64,000 bases of DNA, taken from the NCBI RefSeq assembly GCF_012396365.1, contig NZ_JAAXPG010000018.1, positions 98,717-162,716 of the forward strand. The letters run 5' to 3'. Source of the stretch: Nocardiopsis alborubida. GTDB lineage: Bacteria; Actinomycetota; Actinomycetes; Streptosporangiales; Streptosporangiaceae. Below are positions 35,421 to 43,842 of this stretch, piece after piece; the first letter of the stretch is position 1; each line of letters starts with the position of its first letter. Below the pieces are notes generated by a model. The model was given only the letters and a program-made list of their open reading frames with translations, was not told the origin of the DNA and searched no databases. A program made the position numbers and the translations under genes.

Positions 35421-35707
35421 ACGACGGGGACCACACGAACTACCGTTTGGTCATCACCGGTCCGGCTGCCCGGATGCTCGCCGGACGCCTTCCGGAGAAG
35501 GTGGCGACGGCGGTGTACGAGTTCGTCACCTCCACGTTGCCGGAGAACCCGCACCGGCTGGGCAAGCGGCTCCTCCTACCTCCCTATGAGGGCACGTGGT
35601 CGGCCAGGCGCGGAGCCTATCGCGTGCTCCACGAGATCGACGAGGAGGAGCGGACGGTGGTCGTCACCGCGATCGAGCACCGGGCCGACGCCTACCGGTC
35701 CCGCTGA
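35417..35707 (+). CDS. Toxin, RelE/ParE family
   Basis: 96 residues, GTG 35417 overlapping the antitoxin stop. RelE fold: YRLVITGPAARMLAGRLPEKVATAVYEFVTSTLPENPHRLGKRLLLPPYEGTWSARRGAYRVLHEIDEEERTVVVTAIEHRADAYRS. The basic/aromatic residues expected for ribosome-dependent mRNA cleavage are present (R in WSARRGAYRVLHEI, HRADAYR near the C-terminus), so it looks functional. Its last 16 nt overlap, tail to tail, the end of the hydroxyacid dehydrogenase gene. Confidence 0.92.
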   Translation: MNDGDHTNYRLVITGPAARMLAGRLPEKVATAVYEFVTSTLPENPHRLGKRLLLPPYEGTWSARRGAYRVLHEIDEEERTVVVTAIEHRADAYRSR

Positions 35708-36624
35708 GTTCCCGGGCGGACCACGTTGGCCAGCCGCCCACCGGCGGCCCAGCGGGCGAGCTGGGCGTCCATGAAGGCGCGGGCACGCGGGTAGAACGCG
35801 GCCGAACCCCCCGCGACGTGCGGGGTGAGGAACACGCCGGGGGCGCTCCACAGCGGGTGGTCCGCGGGCGGGGGCTCGGGGTCGGTGACGTCGAGGGCGG
35901 CCCGCACCCGGCCCTTCTCCGCCAGCAGGGCGCCGGTGTCCAGGACCGGGCCGCGGCCCACGTTGACCACGAGCGCGTCGTCGCGCAGCAGGGCGAACTC
36001 ACGGGCGCCGAACAGGCCGCGGGTGGCCTCGGTGAGCGGGGTGACCAGGACGACGACGTCGGCCCCGGGCAGCAGGGCGTGCAGTTCGTCCACGCCGTGC
36101 ACGCCCTCGTCCGGACGGGCGCGGCTGGCCACGCGCACGACCTCGGCCTCGAAGGGCAGCAGGCGGCTCTCGACGGCCTGGCCGATACTGCCGTAGCCGA
36201 CGATCACCACGCGCGAGTCGGCCAGGGAGCGCAGCTGGGCGGAGCCCCAGTGGTGCTCCCTCTGCGTGAGCGCCCACCGGGGCAGGTCGCGCTGGGCGGC
36301 CAGGATGAGCGCGAGGGCGTGCTCGGCGGTGCTGGCGTCGTGGAGGCCACGCCCGTTGCACAGGGTCACGCGGTCCGGCAGCAGCGGGAGCACCTGCTCG
36401 TACCCGGCGGAGAGGAGCTGGACGACCTCCAGCGACGGCATCCGCGCGATCATGTCGAGCCGCGCGTCGACGCCCTGGGTGGAGGGGGCGTAGGGCACCT
36501 GGTAGAAGGTGACCTCGTCCAGCCCGCTGTCGGGCGCCGGTCCCCCCTCGTAGAGGTCCACGGTCAGGGAGTCCGGGGCGTTGTCCCTGTTCTGCTCCCA
36601 CTGCACCAGCGTTCGGCCGCCCAT
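35692..36624 (-). CDS. D-isomer-specific 2-hydroxyacid dehydrogenase
   Basis: 310 residues from ATG 36624 (AAGGA 10 nt upstream; a codon 13 positions earlier lacks a site). NAD(P)-binding motif VVIVGYGSIGQAVESRLLPF, catalytic Arg in VVNVGRGPVLDTGALL, acidic residue in LDVTDPEPPP and catalytic His in VFLTPHVAGGS. Reduces a 2-oxo acid or oxidises its 2-hydroxy acid; relatives include glyoxylate/hydroxypyruvate reductases and phosphoglycerate-dehydrogenase-like enzymes. Specificity cannot be assigned. Convergent and overlapping with the RelE toxin gene. Confidence 0.88.
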   Translation of the reverse strand: MGGRTLVQWEQNRDNAPDSLTVDLYEGGPAPDSGLDEVTFYQVPYAPSTQGVDARLDMIARMPSLEVVQLLSAGYEQVLPLLPDRVTLCNGRGLHDASTAEHALALILAAQRDLPRWALTQREHHWGSAQLRSLADSRVVIVGYGSIGQAVESRLLPFEAEVVRVASRARPDEGVHGVDELHALLPGADVVVLVTPLTEATRGLFGAREFALLRDDALVVNVGRGPVLDTGALLAEKGRVRAALDVTDPEPPPADHPLWSAPGVFLTPHVAGGSAAFYPRARAFMDAQLARWAAGGRLANVVRPGTQRDR

Positions 36625-36826
36625 GTCGCGCCGTCCTTCCCCTCGGTCCGTCTCAGGCGCCACCCTAGCGTCCTGGCCGGAACCGTTTCGGGTGTGGCGT
36701 GCGGACTCCCCCGGTGAGCCTGCCCTTGGCGGCGCGACGGGCCGCCGACCGTGCCCCCATGAGCAGGATCACCCCCGGGGGGCGCACCGGCGGGCCTTCG
36801 CGGTCACCGTGCCCGCGGGGACCGGT

Positions 36827-37645
36827 TCAGCCGGTGGAGCGAGTGAGCTCGTAGCAGGCGATGGCCGCCGCGGCGGTGACGTTGAGGGAGTCGACGTCGC
36901 GGTCGGCCATGGGGATGTGCACCCGGGCGGTGGCCCGCTCCAGCCAGCGGGAGGAGAGTCCGTCGCCCTCGGTGCCGAGCAGGAGGCCGACCCGGTCGCC
37001 GGGCGCGAGGGCGGCCATGGCGTCGCGCAGGGGCAGGGAGCCCTCCCCCGGCGTGAGCGCCATGAGGTGGAACCCGGCCGCGCGCAGGGTGTCCAGACCG
37101 CCGTACCAGTCGTCCATGCGGGTGTGGGGCAGGGTGAAGACCGCCCCCATGGACACCTTGACCGCGCGCCGGTACAGGGGGTCGGCGCAGCGGGGCGCGA
37201 GCACGATCGCGTCCACGCCCAGGCCGGCGGCGCTGCGGAAGATCGCGCCCACGTTGGTGTGGTCCACCAGGTCCTCCAGGACCACGATGGTGCGCGCACC
37301 GGCCAGGACGTCGTCGAGCGGGGGCAGGGCGCGGCGGTGGAAGGCGGCCAGCGCGCCGCGGTGCAGGTCGAAGCCGACGAGCCGCTCGGCGGTGTCCTCC
37401 CCGACCACGTACAGCGGTGCGGAGGAGGCGGCGACCACGTCGTCGAGCGCCTCGGCGCGGCGTTCGGTGAGCAGGAAGCTGCGGGGCTCGAACCCCGCCG
37501 CGACGGCCCGGCGGATGACCTTGTCGCCCTCGGCCATGAACAGCCCGTGCTCGGCCTCCAGGTGGCGGCGCAGGTTCACGTCGCGCAGGCGGGTGTAGTC
37601 GGCCAGGCGCGGGTCCGCGGGGTCACTGACCTTGATGACGTCCAT
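36827..37645 (-). CDS. TrmH/SpoU-family RNA 2'-O-methyltransferase
   Basis: 272 residues. N-terminal substrate-binding L30e-like domain (~1-105: RHLEAEHGLFMAEGDKVIRRAVAAGFEPRSFLLTE) and C-terminal SPOUT trefoil-knot domain. SpoU motif 1 VVLEDLVDHTNVGAIFRSAAGLGVDA, motif 2 VGLLLGTEGDGLSSRWL and motif 3 HIPMADRDVDSLNVTAAAAIACYEL. SAM-dependent ribose methylation of tRNA or rRNA; similar proteins with the L30e-like domain modify 23S rRNA (RlmB-like or thiostrepton-resistance type). Target not determinable by eye. Same strand as the dehydrogenase, but separated by 202 nt. Confidence 0.9.
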   Translation of the reverse strand: MDVIKVSDPADPRLADYTRLRDVNLRRHLEAEHGLFMAEGDKVIRRAVAAGFEPRSFLLTERRAEALDDVVAASSAPLYVVGEDTAERLVGFDLHRGALAAFHRRALPPLDDVLAGARTIVVLEDLVDHTNVGAIFRSAAGLGVDAIVLAPRCADPLYRRAVKVSMGAVFTLPHTRMDDWYGGLDTLRAAGFHLMALTPGEGSLPLRDAMAALAPGDRVGLLLGTEGDGLSSRWLERATARVHIPMADRDVDSLNVTAAAAIACYELTRSTG

Positions 37646-37973
37646 GGGGGACGATTATCGCCGCTCCGCGGAGGTCATGGGCCGGGGAGGTCTTCGGCCG
37701 GAGGGAACCCGGTCCGCGAAGGCCCCCGTCCCGGGTCCGTCCACAGGGACGGCGGGGGGCTGGTGGCGCGGTCGGCGGCACGGCAGACTGGAGAACGGGG
37801 GGACCACCCCCTCCTGATCGGCGGCGCGCGGCGCCCCCGACATCGAGCGTACGTCCGCACCACCGCGCCCGAAAGCCCCGATCGCGGCCTGTGGACGAGC
37901 GGCCTGTGGACACGGGGGCACCCGCCCCTCGAACGCGGGACCAGCCGCGCCGCGGGTCCAGCCGCTCAGTCCG
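37646..37973. other. Intergenic, no supported gene
   Basis: 328 nt between two leftward genes. ATTATCGCC just before the trmH start is the only AT-rich element. I see no RNA gene or small ORF with a convincing start. Confidence 0.4.
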
Positions 37974-38630
37974 TCAGCTGATCTGCTCGGTGAGGGCGCG
38001 CAGGCGCTGCCAGCGCGCCTCCTCACAGGAGCCCTTGCGGGTGAGCGTGGTCTCGATCTCCTGTCCCTCCCAGGTGCCCACGATGGTGGCCTCCTGGGGG
38101 CCGTACACCTTGTCGGTGCACACGGTTCCCTCACGAACCTCGGTGAACAGCAGCGCGCTACCCGTGTTGACGGCCTCCGTCGGCTCCGGGCCGCCCGCGG
38201 CGCCTTCACCGTCCTCGGCCTCGGCGTCGGCGTCGCCCTCGGTGTCGACCGGCTCCTCCTCGACGGTGGCCGGCCCGCCGGTGTCGGCGTGCAGCTCCTC
38301 CGCGGCCTGGGCCAGCTCGGCGCAGGCGGCGGGGTCCTCCTCCAGGTTCCCGGTGCACATCAGCGTCTGCACCCAGGCGCGTCCGCGGTCGCTCACCTGG
38401 ACCTGGAGACGGCCGCTCGGCCCCTCCTCCACGGCCTCCTCCGGCTCGTCCGCGTCGGGGGCCAGGTCCGGGGTCATCGCGGTGGTGGCCTGCACGTCCC
38501 GCTGGTCCGGCGGCAGCATCGACGGGCCGACGATCGCCCCGTAGGCGACCGCGCCGAGGCAGCACGCTCCGGCGAGCATGGCGGTGCCGAGAGTGCCTCG
38601 GCTCCGGTGTTCACGATGCGATGGGGACAT
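37974..38630 (-). CDS. Exported SSI-like protease inhibitor with acidic insertion
   Basis: 218 residues. Hydrophobic segment at ~14-34 (LGTAMLAGACCLGAVAYGAIVG) is a signal peptide or anchor. The core resembles Streptomyces subtilisin inhibitor: LMCTGNLEEDPAACAELAQAAEEL (first cysteine pair) and VCTDKVYGPQEATIVGTWEGQEIETTLTRKGSCEEARWQRL (second pair, with the YGP reactive-loop region and CE-x-x-RW ending). Unlike SSI, a ~45-residue Asp/Glu/Pro/Gly-rich insertion (about 118-160) separates the halves. SSI proteins block extracellular subtilisin-type proteases that act in sporulation or antibiotic production. Divergent from the vWA gene at 38980. Confidence 0.72.
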   Translation of the reverse strand: MSPSHREHRSRGTLGTAMLAGACCLGAVAYGAIVGPSMLPPDQRDVQATTAMTPDLAPDADEPEEAVEEGPSGRLQVQVSDRGRAWVQTLMCTGNLEEDPAACAELAQAAEELHADTGGPATVEEEPVDTEGDADAEAEDGEGAAGGPEPTEAVNTGSALLFTEVREGTVCTDKVYGPQEATIVGTWEGQEIETTLTRKGSCEEARWQRLRALTEQIS

Positions 38631-38979
38631 GCCAAAAACCCTCGGGGGTCGGTGTCATGGAACGTCCACTGGGGAGTGTGGGCTGGACGTGGACGCGGGG
38701 GCCTAAGCCTAGCGGGGAGCGCCGAGTGACCCTTGACGGGCACAGTAACAAAGCGATCACCCTGGTCGGTTCGGGAAGGGCTTCCTCTCGTGCGTTACCA
38801 ACGAGTAAGGTCCTGGAAAAGTGTCGTTCGCGCCTCATGGTGTGGTTGTTCTTCCTCCATCCCGTGTGACGCCGGCGGGTGTGCGGGGGTTCGCACCTCC
38901 CTTCGCGGGTGTGCCATATCACCGCGGGGGCGCTGCGCCGCCCCGCCCCGTGTGCCTGCATCGACCCCCCGGAGTGCCC
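38631..38979. promoter_or_regulatory. Divergent promoter region SSI-like / vWA protein
   Basis: 349 nt. Contains CCCTTGACGGGCACAGTAACAAAGCG at ~38725-38755, whose TTGACG is a candidate -35, and an AT-richer patch at 38790-38860. GGAG at 38971-38974 is the ribosome-binding site for the vWA gene. No coding sequence supported. Confidence 0.4.
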
Positions 38980-40749
38980 GTGCCCAGTGGACGCCACCGA
39001 CAGGACTCACCGCCCGCCGCGAAGACCCGCCGTGCGGTCGCGTCGCCGCTGGGGATCACCGCGATCGCCGTCGCCCTCATCGCGGGTACCGCGATCGCGG
39101 TACCCGTCGGACTCGACATGCTCGGCTGCGGCGACACCCGCTACCTGCGCGTGTCGGCGACCCAGAGCATCGCGCCCGTGCTCCGCGAGGCCGCCGGCGA
39201 GTTCAACGACGAACGCCCCAGCTACGACGGCGAGTGCGTGTACGCGCAGGTGGACGAGATCGCGCCGCACCGCATCATGACCGCCCTGTCCGGCGGCCGC
39301 GTGGGCGACTCCACCATCGCCCCGCACGTGTGGGTGCCCGAGTCCTCGGCCTGGGTCGAGCTGACCCGTGTCTCCGGGAGCGGCACGCACCGCATCGACA
39401 CCGACCCGCCCTCGCTGGCCAGCTCACCGGTGGTCCTGGCCGCGCCGCGGGGCACCGGGGACATGCCCGGGCCCGACGGGGCCGGTTGGCCCCTGGTCCT
39501 GCCCGACGGACGCGAACGCCCCCTGGTGATGGTCGACCCCAACCGGGGCGCCGACGGTATGACCGTCATGCACGCGGTCCGCCGGCACCTGGGCACCGGT
39601 GACGACGCCGACACCGCCATGACCGACTTCGTGCGCGACGTGCAGCTCGACAGCGCGTTCGGCGAGATCGACCTCGACACCCTCTACACCTCCGGTCGCA
39701 CCGGCGGCGGGAGCGGCGGGGAAGGCGCCGGAGGGCGCGTCGACCCGCTGATCGCCGTTCCCGAGCAGGCGGTGGTGTCCTACAACGCCGACCGCGCGGA
39801 GTCCGCGCCGCTGTTGGAGGCCCACTACCCGACCGAGGGCACCGTCAGCCTCGACTACCCCTACGTCACCACCACCGACACTGCCTCGCTGCGGTCAGCG
39901 GCCGCCGACCTGTACGAGGTGCTGCGCCAGGACTCCTACCGCGCCCAGCTCCGGGATCTCGGCTTCCGCGACCCCGGCGGCACCCTGTCCGGTGAGGCCG
40001 GGACGAACGCCGACGAGTTCGGTGTGACCGCCGAGGAGCCGCCCACCCACGACGACCTGACCGGGGACGCCCTGCTGGCATCGGTCACCGACTGGAACCG
40101 GCTGTCGATGCCCAGCCGCACCCTGGTGCTCGCCGACACCTCCGCGAACATGGCGGAGGACCTCGACGGGGGCCCGACCCGGATGGAGGTCGCCCAGCAG
40201 GCGGCGCTCATGGGCCTGTCGCTGTTCCCCGACGAGACCGACATGGGCCTGTGGCTGATGTCGGACGAGAACGCGAGCGGCCGCGACGAGGCCGCGGACA
40301 TGCACCCCCTGGGCGAGACGGAACAGGGTGACACCGCCACCCGCCGCCGGGAGCTCATCGGGGTGGCCGAGGAGATCGCCGTCCGCGGCGGCGGTTCGCG
40401 CCTGTACGACAACATCCTGGCCGCCTACGACCGGGTGCAGGACGACTACGACGAGGACAAGATCAACAGCGTCATCCTGCTCACCGCCGGACAGGACGAG
40501 GGGTCCAGCGACATCACGCACGCGGACCTGGTGGCGGCGCTCCAGGACCGTTTCGACCCCGAGCGGCCGGTCAGCATGTTCATCATCGCCTTCGGGTCGC
40601 GTGAGCAGCAGGTCGAGGAGGAGGAGCTGCGGCGGATCGCGGCCGCCACCAGCGGGTCGCTGTTCGTCACGGACGACCCCGACGAGATCGGCGACATCTT
40701 CCTCAGTTCCATCTCACGGCGTCTCTGCGTGCCCAACTGCGACAGCTGA
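38980..40749 (+). CDS. Membrane-anchored substrate-binding/vWA protein 1 (degenerate MIDAS)
   Basis: 589 residues from GTG 38980 (GGAG 5 nt upstream). One membrane segment near the N-terminus (PLGITAIAVALIAGTAIAVPV), then an extracellular periplasmic-binding-like domain (~45-350: LRVSATQSIAPVLREAAGEFNDERPSYDGECVYAQVDEI ... PHVWVPESSAWVEL ... SLDYPYVTT) and a vWA domain (~385-580: SRTLVLADTSANMAEDL ... NSVILLTAGQDEG ... MFIIAFG). The metal-ion site motif D-x-S-x-S is altered to DTSAN, so metal binding may be lost. Paralogue of the next gene (ATAFN/DFN motifs, VWVPDSS-type match, LDYPYV). Function unknown; possibly cell-wall or surface complex assembly. Confidence 0.83.
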   Translation: MPSGRHRQDSPPAAKTRRAVASPLGITAIAVALIAGTAIAVPVGLDMLGCGDTRYLRVSATQSIAPVLREAAGEFNDERPSYDGECVYAQVDEIAPHRIMTALSGGRVGDSTIAPHVWVPESSAWVELTRVSGSGTHRIDTDPPSLASSPVVLAAPRGTGDMPGPDGAGWPLVLPDGRERPLVMVDPNRGADGMTVMHAVRRHLGTGDDADTAMTDFVRDVQLDSAFGEIDLDTLYTSGRTGGGSGGEGAGGRVDPLIAVPEQAVVSYNADRAESAPLLEAHYPTEGTVSLDYPYVTTTDTASLRSAAADLYEVLRQDSYRAQLRDLGFRDPGGTLSGEAGTNADEFGVTAEEPPTHDDLTGDALLASVTDWNRLSMPSRTLVLADTSANMAEDLDGGPTRMEVAQQAALMGLSLFPDETDMGLWLMSDENASGRDEAADMHPLGETEQGDTATRRRELIGVAEEIAVRGGGSRLYDNILAAYDRVQDDYDEDKINSVILLTAGQDEGSSDITHADLVAALQDRFDPERPVSMFIIAFGSREQQVEEEELRRIAAATSGSLFVTDDPDEIGDIFLSSISRRLCVPNCDS

Positions 40750-41017
40750 CGGCCGAGGCCCCCTCCCCCGGCGCGGTCTCGATTGGGTATCGGAATCGAA
40801 TTCCGTTCCGCCTCGCCCGGAAAGGAGAACACCGGGAAAACGCACGGAATCCCCGAGGTGATCGGCACTGTGCCCGGGTTCACACCGGCGGGACCCCGAC
40901 AGCGCCAACATGAGAGCGGCACGGTCGGCATTAACCCGGTCTGGACTGTTGAGTACCGTTTCCCACCAGTAACACCCCCCTGTACGCCCCGTCCGTACAC
41001 CACCCGTGAGGAAAGCT

Positions 41018-42799
41018 GTGGGACGTCACCGCGGAAGATACGCAGAAGAACCCTCCGGCAGGTCCAGACGCCGTCGCGGCCGCGGCGGCGCCTTCGCCGC
41101 CCTGGCCGCCGCGCTGGTGATCGTGGTCGGCCTCGCCGCGGTGGGCGTCTACGTGTTCGGCCGGTCCGACGGCTGCGGCGGCTCCGACATCGCGCTGGAC
41201 GTCGCGGTCAGTCCCGAGCTCGCCCCGGCCCTGGCCGACGTCGCCTCCGACTTCAACGCGGAGGAGCACCAGGTGGACGGGAGCTGCGTACAGGTGCAGG
41301 TGCGCCAGGTCGACTCCGCCAACGTCGCCTTCGGCATCACCGGCGCGGGCGCCACCATGGGCGACACCGAGTCCGACGTGTGGATCCCGGACTCCTCCCT
41401 GTGGCCGCGCCTGGTCCAGAGCCAGGCGGGCGACGCCGTCATCACCGAGACCGGTACCTCCGTGGCCCGTTCGCCGCTGGTCCTGGCCGAACTCGCCGAG
41501 TTCGCCGACGAGGACTCCCCGGACAGCTGGGCGGAGGTCGTGCCCACCACCGCACCGGGCCAGGAGTCCGGGCGCACCGTCCGAGTGGCCGACCCCGCCC
41601 GCAACGCCACGGGGCTGGGCACCCTCTACCTCCTGCACGGCGCGCTGGAGGAGGCCAGCCCCGACACCGCCACGTTCAACGCGCAGATGACCGCGGCCCT
41701 CCAGGCCCTGCACCGGGGCGCGTCCTCGGACGAGGAGGCCGCCTTCCTCGCCTTCAGCGGCGGCGCCGCCGAGGCCCCGCCCATGATGGTCATGTCGGAA
41801 CAGGCCGTGTGGCGCTACAACGCCGCCCACGGGGACGTCCCCGCGCAGGTCGACTACATGGAGGGCGGCACCTACTACCTCGACTACCCCTACGTCGTGC
41901 GCAGCGAGGAGAGCGCCGTCACCCGCGCCGCCGAGGAGTTCCGCGACGCGGTGCGCGGCGAGGACGCGCGGGCCCGGCTGCTCGCGGAGGGCTTCCGCGG
42001 CCCCGAGGGGCAGGTCGACGCCTCCGTGCTCACCGAGGAGGTCGGCTTCGCCTCGGAGCCGCCCACCGAGCTGCCCACGCCCGCGGCGGACTCGATCACC
42101 GGACTGATCCGCACCTGGAACCAGCTCAAGATGGACTCCCGGGTGCTGGCGATCGTGGACATCTCCGGCTCGATGCTGGCCGAGGTGCCCGGAACCGGGA
42201 TGACCCGCATGCAGGTGACCGGCGCCGCCGCCACGCAGGGCCTGGAGATGTTCACGCCCAGTTCGGAACTGGGCCTGTGGGAGTTCTCCACCAACGTCAA
42301 CAACGACCTGCACTACCAGGAGATCGCGCCGATCCGCGAGCTCCAGGCGGCCGCCGACGACGGCACCCCGCACCGGGACGTCCTGGCGGGCGCGCTGGCC
42401 TCGCTCCAGCCCCTGCCGCAGGGGGACACGGCGCTGTACGAGACCTACCTGGCGGCCTACCAGGAGATGTCCCGTACGTACCAGCCGGACCGGACCAACG
42501 TCATCCTCATGCTGACCGACGGCGACAACGACAACCCCGGCGGTCTGGGGCTGGACGAGCTGATGACCCAGATCGAGTCCCTGGCGAGCCCGTCGCGGCC
42601 GATCCCGGTCATCACGATCGCCTTCGGGCCGGACGTGCAGAACCTGGAGCCGCTCCAGGAGATCGCCGCGGCCACCGGCGGCGCCGCCTACATGACCGAG
42701 GACCCCACCGAGATCGGTGAGATCTTCCTCCAGGCGTTCTCCCTGCGGATCTCCGAGGACACCGAGCAGACCGAGGGCGCCGAGCAGACCACGGAGTAG
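41018..42799 (+). CDS. Membrane-anchored substrate-binding/vWA protein 2 (intact MIDAS)
   Basis: 593 residues from GTG 41018 (GAGGA 5 nt upstream; GTG 41006 lacks a site). Basic cytosolic tail (GRSRRRRGRGG), membrane segment (~25-48), extracellular binding-protein-like domain (DIALDVAVSPELAPALADVASDFNAEEHQVDGSCVQVQV ... VWIPDSSLWPRL ... GGTYYLDYPYVV) and vWA domain with the intact MIDAS motif VLAIVDISGSMLAEV, the second threonine-type loop and VILMLTDGDNDNPGG. Ends in an acidic tail TEQTEGAEQTTE. It follows its paralogue by 268 nt and has its own promoter zone, so the pair probably arose by tandem duplication. Proteins of this layout are common in actinobacteria, mostly uncharacterised. Confidence 0.86.
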   Translation: MGRHRGRYAEEPSGRSRRRRGRGGAFAALAAALVIVVGLAAVGVYVFGRSDGCGGSDIALDVAVSPELAPALADVASDFNAEEHQVDGSCVQVQVRQVDSANVAFGITGAGATMGDTESDVWIPDSSLWPRLVQSQAGDAVITETGTSVARSPLVLAELAEFADEDSPDSWAEVVPTTAPGQESGRTVRVADPARNATGLGTLYLLHGALEEASPDTATFNAQMTAALQALHRGASSDEEAAFLAFSGGAAEAPPMMVMSEQAVWRYNAAHGDVPAQVDYMEGGTYYLDYPYVVRSEESAVTRAAEEFRDAVRGEDARARLLAEGFRGPEGQVDASVLTEEVGFASEPPTELPTPAADSITGLIRTWNQLKMDSRVLAIVDISGSMLAEVPGTGMTRMQVTGAAATQGLEMFTPSSELGLWEFSTNVNNDLHYQEIAPIRELQAAADDGTPHRDVLAGALASLQPLPQGDTALYETYLAAYQEMSRTYQPDRTNVILMLTDGDNDNPGGLGLDELMTQIESLASPSRPIPVITIAFGPDVQNLEPLQEIAAATGGAAYMTEDPTEIGEIFLQAFSLRISEDTEQTEGAEQTTE

Positions 42800-43011
42800 C
42801 CCGACCGGCGCCCGGGCCCGCGGCCCGGACGCCTCCCCTTTCCCACGCGGCTCCAGCCCTTCACACGGGACTGCGACGGACGGTGACAAGTCCCTGTCCT
42901 CCGGGTGAGGGGCCCTGGACTTCTCCGTTGCGTTGGCGTACTCAGAGAGGAGTCGGGGGTGCTCCCGCGGCGCCGGGGGCCCGGCACACGACGACCGGAT
43001 GGGGGAAGGCC

Positions 43012-43743
43012 ATGGCGGAGGCGTGGATGCCCGGCGCCGAGAGGCTCGGCGGCGGGACGAGCACCCGGACACCCCCCGGGATCGGCGCTCCGCGCGCCGT
43101 GTGGACGGTGACGGGGTCGGACCCCGGGTCCTGGTCCGCGCGCGAGGAGGCGCGGCGGCTGGTGAACGAGGAGCGCGCGGCACACCTGGTGTGGAACCCG
43201 CTGACCGGCGACGTGGTCCAGACCCTGGCCGCGACCTGCCGCGGGCGCCTGCACCTGGGCAGCACCCGCCGGTACGAGCTGTACCTCGACCACGGCCACG
43301 AGGGGCGGGTGTGCCTGGTGGTGGCGGTGGTGTCCTCGTGGGAGGTGCCCTTCACCGACGGCCCGATGCGCGGGCTGTCCCCGATCCTGACGTGGCTGGA
43401 CTCCTGGGGGGTGGAGCGGGTCTGGCGCGCGGACCCGCCGGGACCGGTGGCGGGGACCGTGGCGGCGCGGAGCACGGAGACAGGGACCGCGGTGACAGGG
43501 GCCGTGACGGCGGAGGCGGCGGCACACGCCGCGACGGCGCCGCACGCCGCCGAGACCACGCGTGCGGCGCTGACGGCGCGCGCGTGGGCCAGGGGCGGGC
43601 ACTTCGGACACGACCAGGTCCCCGGCTCCTCCGCGAAGGGCCCCGGAGGGCTGGACACCGCGCGGCTGTTGGCCACCGGCCTCGTCCCGCCGCCGAGCGG
43701 TCCGCCCGTTCCCGCCGAGCCGCGATCCTCCGCGATGAGGTGA
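43012..43743 (+). CDS. Hypothetical protein
   Basis: 243 residues from ATG 43012, with GGGGGAAGG directly upstream. An ordered-looking N-terminal half (APRAVWTVTGSDPGSWSAREEARRLVNEERAAHLVWNPLTGDVVQTLAATCRG ... RYELYLDHGHEGRVCLVVAVVSSWEVPFTDGPMRGLSPILTWLDSWGVERVW, ~25-140) is followed by an Ala/Thr-rich tail. No signal peptide or membrane segment. The WTV...AHLVWNP...GD(V)VQ pattern recurs in actinobacterial proteins of unknown role; I cannot name a family. Same direction as the vWA genes but separated by 212 nt. Confidence 0.7.
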   Translation: MAEAWMPGAERLGGGTSTRTPPGIGAPRAVWTVTGSDPGSWSAREEARRLVNEERAAHLVWNPLTGDVVQTLAATCRGRLHLGSTRRYELYLDHGHEGRVCLVVAVVSSWEVPFTDGPMRGLSPILTWLDSWGVERVWRADPPGPVAGTVAARSTETGTAVTGAVTAEAAAHAATAPHAAETTRAALTARAWARGGHFGHDQVPGSSAKGPGGLDTARLLATGLVPPPSGPPVPAEPRSSAMR

Positions 43744-43842
43744 GTACGCGACGGCGGGAGAAAAATGGTCCGGGTGTTCTGACCACCGGTAATCGGACAC
43801 CACTGGTTCATCGCCGTTCCGCAACCCTTTAGTCTGTCGCCC

